A stretch of 64,000 nt of DNA, taken from assembly GCF_032362555.1 (NCBI RefSeq), contig NC_083518.1:5034501-5098500 (forward strand), given 5' to 3'. A model generated the notes under the pieces. The model saw only the letters and a list, made by a program, of their open reading frames with translations. It did not search any database and was not told where the DNA came from. Origin of the DNA: Amyelois transitella. Lineage: Eukaryota > Arthropoda > Insecta > Lepidoptera > Pyralidae. Position numbers and translations under genes: made by a program. Positions 56,701 to 64,000 of this stretch are shown here, in pieces. Position 1 is the stretch's first letter. Every line of letters starts with the position of its first letter.

Positions 56701-58813
56701 GAGGTCGCAGGAGAAGTTTGTAAGGATCATAGCAAGTGCAAATCCATAGTCTCGGCCTATCCAGTGGGAGATAGGTGTGATGATATGTATGTATGTACAT
56801 AAGTTCTTACCCAGAGAGGTCGGTAAAGACTACATTTTTCACTTGCCACGTCCCTGCATATTCGTTCTCTTTACCGACATTTACTGTTTATGTAAGCTTT
56901 TCGGTCAAGGGACCCATCGCCAGGACGTTTCCGATTTGACACGTACCTACTCGTAGCAATACACATCGTCCTTTGTCCATGTAAATAAATACCGGAAAAA
57001 TACTATCCAAAAAACGAAGTCATAGTTTAGTAGGTGGAATACTAAGTATCGTCAGTAAAAGTGTATCACAGATGTTTATTTACATTGTAATTCGGCACAA
57101 AATGCAATGTCCATATTTACACTACTTACATTATCTGTTTCAGGGACAAAATCCGGAACGCAGTGGAAATCCCTATTTTAACAAGATGTTGTTTTTGCTT
57201 CCCCATGAGAAGAGGCCTGATAGCTTTTGCTTATATAAATCTGGTTAGTATTTTCTATGAGCATCAGTACATAAAGCAATATTTCTCGTTTTGCTAATTT
57301 GTAGCGATTGCTACGACAGGTGCTACGCGGTCGTAGCTCTTATTGTTACAGGTCACGTTTCTAATAATATTTAAAAATATAAAATTTGCAAACATGTATT
57401 GAAATTATTTTTTGTAAAAATAAAACGTAACATTAAAGACATCAACCAGACAAATAAACTGTAAAGAATGGAAGGCGACGTCTGGTTGGATGTATCTTAA
57501 GAATCATCACAAGTCTTGAAAGTAAATACTTTGAAGCTAAGTTGACCCGCGCAAGTTGTCCCCTATATACATACAAAAGATTATTTTATTTATTTCAGAT
57601 ATTAACATTAGTGGCATCTGTGTTCATGTCGGTATACATATCAGCGATGCGGAACTCCAAGATTGAGGAGATCCAGGAAGAAATACCGCGGCACATCTTC
57701 GCGACGTGTGCGCAGCTTGTCGAGCTATGCATGACGATCACATTTATCGTGGCTTTGCATCGGGTATGTTTATATCACTAACCCAAGTAATGTCCCATCA
57801 CAACTTATGTTATAACAAAAGTAAAGTTTGAATGTTTATTACTTCTGAGATATCTATTGAACAATCTTCTTGAAATTTCTGGAGCCTGGCAAAGAACGTA
57901 TGGTCTTACCTTTACTTCCATTAAAAATATAGTTTCCATTTAATTTGCGAGAAACCTATATTCTTTTGTTGGTGGCGCTAAATTCACACGGGCGAAGCTT
58001 AGGCAAAAGTTAATTTTCTCTCTCTCTCTCTCTCTTTTGCATATTCCATGTAGCACCCACCACTGGGGCCGTTCTGGGGTACCGCCATGTACCAGGGCGC
58101 TCCGCGCCAACACGATAGGCCTTTAAGGCAAGATAGGTTAAACATGCTTTAGATCCCTAAAGGATATAAGCGTTGCATCCGCTCGCGAACTTGAATTGCT
58201 CGCATTGCAAAAAGGCGAGGTCCAAGGCCGAGGTTCGTCCCACCTGGGAGCTCCGTGTCTTTTCTACCGAAAACTATATGTTAAAGAGGATTGTCAATCC
58301 TTCGCTACAATAGTAAATGCCCTTCAGGCAAACTATCTTCTTATAGTAAAAAAAATATGAAAGAGATATGTCGTTTTTGTAACACGACCGCGTCTGTTCC
58401 AGAAACACGTGATGCTTATGAAGGTGTACCTGTGTTTCGAGATAGTATACTCCATCATCGGCCTGATCTACAGTCTCGCCTTCCTCAACGCGGAGACTGC
58501 TGGGGAATTGTTCCTCATGCTGTTTGAATTCAGTAAGTTTTTTTTCACATCTCGCTCTACTACGATGCACCCAGGATTAACACCTATCATTTTCTATTTA
58601 TTATATCAATTTTCTCGTACTCCCTATTTTCCTATTATGCTTTTTTATATTGCCCGTTTACCATTTAACCCTTATCCCAACTCTTATTCTGATGCGTTTA
58701 TGTTATTACTTCCAGCTCTTCAAATATACCTGGCGATCCTGATCTGGAGCTCGATAGTAAAGATGGAAAGGGATGGTACCGTTAAGTACACAAGAGAAAG
58801 GGACCCCGCCTAG
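44735..58813 (+). CDS. Four-TM LAPTM-like protein, gene D, with 12.4-kb first intron
   Basis: Exons 44735-44763 (inferred), 57144-57243, 57599-57763, 58403-58532, 58716-58813. Exon 57144 opens in phase 2 and lacks its own ATG upstream of the conserved part. The ATG exon at 44735 ends in phase 2 at GTAAGT, so MAATVETSF joins K-DKIRNAVEIPILTRCCFC in frame, giving 173 aa. Family features: Cys25/26/28, PMRRG and FAYINL. The next exon has a long loop (MRNSKIEEIQEEIPRH) and ends VALHR. Then comes KHVMLMKVYL, and a last TM followed by IVKMERDGTVKY. Borders after the signature exon follow the 0/0/1 pattern of genes A, B, C and E, so D has one extra 5' intron. The 12.4-kb intron holds a LINE, R2, R3 and a tRNA-SINE. 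The last four exons are secure; the start exon rests on phase, strand and lack of a rival. Confidence 0.78.
45295..45390 (+). repeat. Interspersed-repeat 3' end with (AATA)n tail
   Basis: CTGGTAGAGAATGCC, GTCCGCCTTTTCTACATTTT and a TAAATAAATAAATAAATT tail form a block familiar from lepidopteran SINE-like repeats. The head was not identified. Confidence 0.5.
45884..45990 (+). repeat. R3 repeat in gene D intron 1
   Basis: Ordered R3 blocks, including TCCAGAATTGTGTCATAAGC, GGCTCCTAACCAGAGAG. Confidence 0.55.
46012..46262 (+). repeat. R2 repeat in gene D intron 1
   Basis: GTGTGGTTTCCGGCAC through GGCTAGCAACCTGTCACTAT to ACATAGACGTGATTATAT. A minus-orientation trace lies at about 47048-47115. 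Confidence 0.8.
47124..49724 (-). mobile_element. RTE-like non-LTR retrotransposon, 5'-truncated, with 12-bp TSD
   Basis: The element body is 47136-49712, bounded by perfect 12-bp direct repeats CTAATCCATTAC (47124-47135 and 49713-49724). It ends in a (TATG)n tail in its own orientation. The 5' end is cut inside the endonuclease domain. It sits antisense in intron 1 of gene D. Intact coding over its whole length and perfect TSDs indicate recent insertion. Confidence 0.93.
47158..49712 (-). CDS. LINE ORF: partial endonuclease, reverse transcriptase and C-terminal region
   Basis: An uninterrupted frame of about 850 codons with no authentic start, because the 5' end is lost. Order: the last part of an APE-type endonuclease with DFVIVDERL and the SDHLL histidine motif (near residues 75-95); a Lys/Glu-rich linker; reverse transcriptase with GCDRVSVEMLKAG, KNYRGISLLS, VDLEKAYDRV, GVRQGCVASPWLFNLF and the catalytic YADDQVILA (near residues 510-520); then MYGSESWVWQKK and RWFGHVERM, typical of the C-terminal part of insect RTE-like elements. 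Product would be the enzyme for target-primed reverse transcription. Clade placement as RTE-like is by motif memory only. This copy cannot encode a full endonuclease, so it is probably immobile on its own. Confidence 0.9.
49725..53330. other. Gene D intron 1, middle part
   Basis: Apart from the R3 copies, no exon, RNA gene or recognised element was seen. Short reading frames here show no family motif. Confidence 0.5.
50268..50405. repeat. Inverted pair of R3 fragments
   Basis: A plus-oriented R3 head (GGGAATCGCTTAGTGTAAA..GACTTACC) faces a minus-oriented one (GGGTAAGTCAAGTTTTTATACGAAACGACTCTCG, read in two parts), making an imperfect palindrome. Another minus R3 copy lies at about 51258-51350. 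Confidence 0.55.
53330..53480. repeat. Repeat related to the AOX intron 2 repeats
   Basis: CTAGACCGATTTTGATTATATCTGGCAC resembles (with changes) the CTAGACCGATTATGATGAAATT block at 6370 and 7400. Confidence 0.45.
53565..53652 (+). mobile_element. tRNA-derived SINE
   Basis: The tRNA-like head GCCCTGTGGCGCAGCGATAG carries an A box (TGGCGCAGCGATAGTGCG), and 53610-53622 carries a B box (GGTTCGAACCC), giving an internal pol III promoter. The acceptor arms do not pair and the T stem is imperfect, so it is not a working tRNA gene. An A/T-rich tail follows (TTTTTTAAAAAAAATT). It is of the kind common in Lepidoptera. Confidence 0.8.
54236..54350 (-). repeat. Decayed R2 copy
   Basis: CACGTCTTTACGAGAAAGACAG, CAGTCTCGAAAAT, GCCACGTTC and ACAGGTGGCTAAACCATCG follow the R2 order on the minus strand. 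Confidence 0.5.
54392..54658 (-). repeat. R2 repeat, near-complete copy
   Basis: From an ACATACATACATATGGTCAC tail to the GGTGCCGGGAACCACA head on the minus strand. The cleanest minus-orientation copy in the window. Confidence 0.88.
56020..56103 (-). repeat. R2 5' fragment
   Basis: GCCTTTTACGACATCCATGG through GTGCCGGGAACCACACGGC on the minus strand. Confidence 0.7.
56660..56950. mobile_element. Two decayed LINE 3' ends, tail to tail
   Basis: A plus-strand LINE 3' end (about 56660-56797, ending GATATGTATGTATG) abuts a minus-strand one (about 56800-56950, CACTTGCCACGTCCCTGCAT). Confidence 0.65.
58017..58038. repeat. (TC)n microsatellite
   Basis: About ten TC units in gene D intron 3. A GC-richer, unclassified stretch follows at 58050-58260. 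Confidence 0.85.
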
Positions 58814-60655
58814 TACCTACTCTCAGTCGAGTCACATTGCTAAGGAATTGATTGTATGCAGACTAATTTCTGAAAGTGTTAAGGATGGTTTTCATTAAGC
58901 CACTACATACAGGGCCCACAATGTTGACGAATGTTGGCACGTATGTTCGTTCACTCTCGAATATATTGGTGTTTGGAGGTTAGCGAAACCGGCGGTTTTA
59001 AAGCAAGCCGTGCCCGGGGCAGGACGGAGACGGCTCCATGGACCCGAAACCCGCCTGTGCTGCAAATCTATACTAATATTACAAAGAGGTAAACTTTTAT
59101 TGAAAGCTTATTAGAATTACTGAACTAATCTTGAAAATTCCTTCACCATTAAAAAGATATATCTGCGGGTGTCTAGTTATGTATATGCTGTTACTTCATA
59201 AGGGATGTACAACAACGGTTATGTATACGAGCGTCGGGCTAATCAGTCGGGAAACGGGTCATACATTATATTATGTTATATAAATTGCTTCATGTTAAAT
59301 GAAAGAAGGTATATGTAAAATCCGAGCTCCGTCCACGACAGGTACGCCGCCCGGTCTAATGAAAATCATCCCTTTAATTTTAATATGATACTGGCATGAT
59401 AATATTTTCTATAATTAATTATGACTTAAGTATGTATTACTTCTTTGTACTCGATAAGTTACCTAACACCATATCATAGGCTGTGGTAGCGGATTAAGAT
59501 TGGATTTCCCCATTTGACTTTAGAGGCTAGAACTAGAAAAATTTGTCTGCATTGTTTAGTAATGATATGTTATTTGTTTAACTAAAGTGCCTTTGCAATA
59601 AGTCTCAGCAACGTGTTACGCGTATTGTTTGAAGCTGAGAAATCTTGAGAGAGTTCGAAGGCCCTGAGAAATATTGTGATGCTTGCTTTTGACATAAAAA
59701 TATATTTTTATAGAATTTTACCAAAGTAAGTTAAGAAAATGTTATAGATACGTTGAGTTATAATAATGTTAAGTAAGTTTGTGAATGAACTACGCGTTCA
59801 TAATTATTAAAAATTGTGTATGCTTAAAAGAATTGGGTAATACGGATCAATTTTCTATTCTAATTAGGAAAATTCGTTTTCCATGAAACTGGACTATAAT
59901 ATTTGAAATTCGTAAAATCCGTTCAAACCTGTAAATATTAAAATAAATTTGCATTTTTGCCGATGTAGGAATTTTATTTCTTGCCTGTCTGAAAAATATC
60001 AAATAAGTATCATTATGATGTAATGTTGACATAGCTCAGTTACCTACTTGAACAGGTCCGCGCGTGGCTTCTCTGGACCAGAATGATCCATTTCGATCAT
60101 CGCATCTGTATCGGATTGGCAAATCTGAGCACGCGGCGAGCTATATACTTATTACCCTACTTGTTTTCACCTCAGTTAAAGAGTATCGCGTGACGTAAAA
60201 GATAATAAGGTAAAACTAAAAGCAGCTTGTGTATCAATTTGACAACATATTTGATATAGCGATTTGTATTATTCAGACTTCTATGATTATGTTATTTTAT
60301 TATTTATCTTAGACCTTTAGCCTGAAAAGAAAACATTTACATTTATGTTTTCAGCTCCCTTATTGACTTATCTTATTCACCTTATTCACGAATCTTCCCA
60401 CTCTTACTTTGGGGTTAACTGCAGAGTAAGAGAAAGTCCTGTGTTCAAAAGAAATTATCACGTCAAGAAGAAAAATCAGACTAGTTAAATGTCACCCTTT
60501 TAGGCTATGGTGTCATCAAAACGTCTACATGACTCGGGCAGTGTAATCATTTATTTGTCAAAACATATTGGCGACATTCCTGCAAAATTATTTATATCTG
60601 TGTAACCGTCGAGTGCGGAGTGTATCACTCGGCACCTCCGCATGCATTCACTAAA
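58814..60655. other. Spacer between gene D and the H15-like gene
   Basis: AT-rich. A GC-rich patch near 58960-59060 and a generic repeat near 59070-59160 are the only structure seen. No exon was recognised. Confidence 0.5.
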
Positions 60656-61021
60656 ATGAAAGACTCTAGTTCATCGAAGGCCTCCAGCATCGCATCCTAT
60701 GTCCCGTCCATGCAATCCAGCTACAGTTGCAGCGCCTGCCAATCGATGCAATTGAAAAAAACAAGGAAATACAGAAAAATAAAGTCCGGTTTACGGAAAT
60801 CTATTCCGGCCGCTATAGTTCTCTGGGCGTTTCACAAATTGCCTTCGCGTAATGGGCTCACGTCCCGTACAGTCATCAACTTCCTAAAGAAACATTACAA
60901 AGTGGTGGATGACCCGAGAAGAACGGGAATTTCTATAGGAAACATGCTGCGGTGCGCTGTAGAGTTTGGACTGCTCCAGAAACGTGGGAACAGATTTTTC
61001 CTAGTCGGAAGCAATCGTTAG
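60656..61021 (+). CDS. Small single-exon protein with H15/winged-helix-like domain
   Basis: 121 aa from the ATG at 60656 (context CTAAAATGA). The frame is open a little upstream but without an ATG. Residues 1-35 are Ser-rich with a CSACQ pair of Cys. Residues 36-50 are basic (KKTRKYRKIKSGLRK). Residues 51-120 have the pattern of a linker-histone-type or related insect winged helix: SIPAAIVLWAFHKLPSRNG, SRTVINFLKKHYKVV, a loop with DDPRRTG, MLRCAVEFGLLQKRGNRFFLV. A basic patch plus winged helix suggests nuclear DNA binding. It has no intron; AATAAA at 61029-61034 is 8 nt past the stop and another is at 61070. It could be a retrocopied gene, a testis-type chromatin protein or a member of an uncharacterised insect family. 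Confidence 0.65.
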   Translation: MKDSSSSKASSIASYVPSMQSSYSCSACQSMQLKKTRKYRKIKSGLRKSIPAAIVLWAFHKLPSRNGLTSRTVINFLKKHYKVVDDPRRTGISIGNMLRCAVEFGLLQKRGNRFFLVGSNR

Positions 61022-62103
61022 TCGGCACAATAAATGTGGTAATTGCACACTGTCCTCATCTTCTGTTTTAATAAAAAAACGTTTAGCAATGTTCAAAAGA
61101 TTAAATACACTTATGTAAAACCACGTTCCTGAAGGTAGGTATATTAATATATATCATTCATTCGTATAATCAAGTCAGAGCCAACAGTTTTGAAGAGACT
61201 GATAGGCCACGTTATTTATATAATTACTATTACTTTATTATGGGCGACACCCTCGATATATCGTATTAATTATTTATATTTATAATAGTAATCAAAATAC
61301 AAATATCGGTTTCCGTTTTATCTTACAATATAAAATTAAACACAATTTTGTTCAATAATAATATTTTTACTATACGCTTCACAAACTTGTATTTACATGA
61401 TTGCTTACTTAAATATATTGTTATATTATCAAACAACAATTCAAAAACAAATACTTATTGGGTGTACTTATAATGACGCCTGGCTCATTACATTTCGTAA
61501 AAGCTTATTTATTTGTGTCAATTCAACAGATGTTGGAATGCATGCGACACCTAAAGAGAAACAATTCCCTATATAATATTTTTTACACTCAAAACATTTT
61601 TTAGGTAACAGGATTAATTACAAGCGTGTATTAGGAAGAAACTACAGTATTTCACTGAATGGAACTGGTACAGTCAAGTTTTATAATTTTTAGTACTAAA
61701 ATAATGGGAAGAAATTTCATATGATTTCGTCGTTTTTTTACGTTGAAATTAGTAATGCGTTACACGACGATGTTTACGAACACAGATTTCTGGATCGAAC
61801 AACACACCAAATCATGTAGCTGACCATAGATATATAAGAACATTTTTTGATTGAATCGTACGACCACTTTATTTCCTTACCATAGCTATACTTTGAAACC
61901 TTTTTATTTAAACTAATGCATTTCCATTTACGCTTATTCCATAAGTCAGCTCAAAATCCGACATAAAAATCCATATACTAAAATCATTTATACTGTAATT
62001 TTTTGTCGGAATTGAAAACAGAGCTACATAAATGTGCGTTGCCATATACTTGACTGTCTAACGGTTTATGAGTGTACGTTGTACAAACGGACAAACGAAT
62101 AAT
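61022..62103. other. Spacer right of the H15-like gene
   Basis: AT-rich. Only a short minus-oriented R2 3' trace near 61170-61216 is recognisable. Confidence 0.5.
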
Positions 62104-62193
62104 TTAGAAGAGAACGTCGTCCTCTTGTTCGTCGAGCAGGTTCGAGGCTTCGTCGCGCACGTCCATTCCCAATTTCAACATCTCTTGTCTCTT
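62104..62193 (-). CDS. Terminal coding exon, version a, of an unidentified minus-strand gene
   Basis: Acceptor CCACAG, then 29 codons and TAA: it opens with Lys-Arg, then QEMLKLGMDVRDEASNLL, then an acidic end DEQEDDVLF. It closely parallels the exon at 62965-63051 in start residues, length and acidic ending. It is the 3' end of a gene whose other exons lie right of the window. The protein family was not recognised. Confidence 0.6.
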   Translation of the reverse strand, partial: KRQEMLKLGMDVRDEASNLLDEQEDDVLF

Positions 62194-62964
62194 CTGTGGA
62201 TGATAGAAATGGTTATTAAATATACATTTGAATATAAACACCATACGACCCGTGAAACAGAATGGAAATCATTTTTCAGACAGATGTTCATGCCGGGTAA
62301 GTATGACCCATCAAAAAATGACGTCCAATGCTTTGCAGCAGTTGTTAAATTATCACCATAGAAGAATCATCTATCGAGAACAAAAATACTTAAACCTTAT
62401 GATCGACTCAGAAACACATAATTGAAAACTTAATTTATTGTGGCACTTTATAAATAAGAAATGTGAGTGCGTTATATAGGGTGTTAATGAACAGTTCACA
62501 ATGAGTGTAAATGACAAATGGATGAAATAGATCAGAGGTTCGAATCGTTTTTTTTTATATTTGCGCACATGCGAACATCTCTAAGCCATTGTGATAAATC
62601 GCTCAACAAACACAATCCGATGATTTATTAACTGAAAACAAATACGCATTTAATGTACACAAAGGAAGAACGACAAAACCAAAGCCCCGATTTAGACAAG
62701 AATAATATAAGCACACTGCGTTTTTCAAACCACATTTAAAAAAAATTGTGTGACCTTTGAACCAAAAACAAATATTTATCTAAACTGAAAAACACAGTGC
62801 GCAAAAGATCACGGCCGTCACCTAATGACGTCACTTTCCGCTAAACAATGCCGCATGATATCCTCGAATGATTTCCCACAGAAGCCGACAAATCCCCACC
62901 ACCAACACAAACCACGACCTAATACCTTTCCGTACATCGTTACTACGGGGTGGCATGCAATTAG

Positions 62965-63051
62965 TTAGAAGAGGAGGTCTTCGTCTCCCTCATCGAGAAG
63001 GCTCGTGATGCCGCGAACCTCTAAACCGGCGGCAAGAAGTTCCGCCCTTTT
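62965..63051 (-). CDS. Terminal coding exon, version b, of the same unidentified gene
   Basis: Acceptor TTGCAG, then 28 codons and TAA: KRAELLAAGLEVRG, ITSLLDEGDEDLLF. Same opening Lys-Arg, same acidic C-terminus ending in Leu-Phe and one codon shorter than version a. Being upstream in the transcript, splicing could choose b or skip to a. A fitting upstream exon was not found at 63052-64000. Confidence 0.6.
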   Translation of the reverse strand, partial: KRAELLAAGLEVRGITSLLDEGDEDLLF

Positions 63052-64000
63052 CTGCAATGATAACAAGGCCTGTGAGCCGTGTTTCTTTACCCTGTAACTT
63101 TTTTTTAGCCTGATGTCACTCACAGCTGGGCAAAGCCTCCCTTTTCTTCCTTAATAAATTTCTGCCATGAGCACAATTTTGTCATCCGTTTAGAAACAAG
63201 TCAATGTCATCCCGCCACGTCCTTCGAAGTGTTCACCTTGGTCTACGCTGTCCTATAGCGTTTCAATAAAACTAAATTTTGAAAGCAGGTGTGTAATACT
63301 TCATACACCTACTTAGTTCAAACGTGGCGAAACATGTTATTTTGTACTTAATAGGTTCATCAGAAACTTAGAACAAGGTGTAGAAGAATCTAGATATACA
63401 GGCATGGTTTTACGCATTTATAGCGTAGAATGTAGAAAAATAAAATTTCTCTGTTTTAGTAGCAGAAATTGTGAGAAAAAATGTTGCAATCGAATTTGAT
63501 GTGCTTCTTTACTTTACATTCAAGTTATTTCACTCTTTTGAACTATCATTCAATTGATTATAAAACAATTAGTTTTCATATAGTTATTACAATGAAGGTA
63601 AGTTTTAAGCAGTATAGTATTACAGTCGCTACAGTAATAGTTCAAAACTTATCGAAATAACGCATTACAATCTATCATATAAAAGTCATATGGGAACCGA
63701 CGGTATCTAATAAGTGCTATTTTTAGTAGATACTCTTCCGAACTAAACATTACCAGGTGGATCAACAGGTAATTTTTATTTCTAAACCGTTTCCAAATTT
63801 TAAAGTCTTCTTTGCTCTGTAGGTTTTAACCAAAAAAGATATTTTTTTATAAATTCAAACAGCCAGATTAGTTATTTTAGACTATTTCCAAATTTAAAGC
63901 AAACGGGTGCCATACTTTTATCACATATTTACAGTAATGCTGTTTATACACGTCAGATATACTAAGTGCATAAAATTTAACAGTGCACATAATCTTAATA
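63052..64000. other. Right end, probably intron
   Basis: AT-rich. No exon or repeat recognised. Presumed intron of the minus-strand gene that owns the two terminal exons. Confidence 0.4.

Noticed and set aside
58050-58260. GC-rich segment as an extra exon of gene D
   Set aside because: The exon borders of D are fully accounted for without it, and no frame shows family motifs. It is more likely a repeat.
62068-62361. 97-codon plus-strand frame
   Set aside because: It is antisense to the terminal exon at 62104-62193, which has an acceptor and a paralogous partner.

Overview
The window is a piece of a lepidopteran (moth or butterfly) nuclear genome. It is AT-rich, its genes are split by many short-to-medium introns with standard GT..AG borders, and it is strewn with repeats typical of Lepidoptera: an RTE-like non-LTR retrotransposon with a (TATG)n tail and many 3' fragments of it, a roughly 260-bp short repeat with a related tail, a roughly 110-bp repeat, a tRNA-derived SINE and a small hAT MITE. 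All gene models below were built by hand from splice sites, reading phase and protein-family motifs. No search was run.

Layout. 1-5789: left-edge repeats plus the 5' part of a minus-strand four-TM gene (gene F, incomplete). 5790-18933 (+): a complete 21-exon molybdo-flavoenzyme gene, best called aldehyde oxidase (1262 aa). 19596-28280 (-): a complete 13-exon symplekin gene (1134 aa), convergent with the oxidase and only about 660 bp from it. 28281-29802: repeats. 29803-43184: an array of small four-exon genes encoding related four-TM, LAPTM4/5-like proteins: E (-), A (+), B (+), C (+). 44735-58813 (+): a fifth nearby member, D, whose short start exon appears to lie 12.4 kb upstream of its second exon. 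That giant intron holds a 2.6-kb LINE with a perfect 12-bp target-site duplication. 60656-61021 (+): a single-exon gene for a small protein with a winged-helix/H15-like C-terminal half. 62104-63051 (-): two tandem, phase-matched terminal exons that look like alternative C-termini of a gene lying to the right of the window.

Working together: the oxidase is metabolic or detoxifying, symplekin is a core mRNA 3'-processing scaffold, and the LAPTM-like proteins are probably endosomal/lysosomal membrane proteins. The oxidase and symplekin pair sits inside the family array, with member F on one side and E, A, B, C, D on the other, so the array looks like a local tandem expansion around an older gene pair.

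Most noteworthy: the six-member family with conserved intron phases; a minisatellite of CACGTG E-boxes between members A and B; a damaged partial duplicate of a symplekin exon; the alternative terminal exons at 62.1-63.05 kb; and a short repeat whose 3' end closely resembles the LINE 3' end, suggesting it is moved by that LINE.
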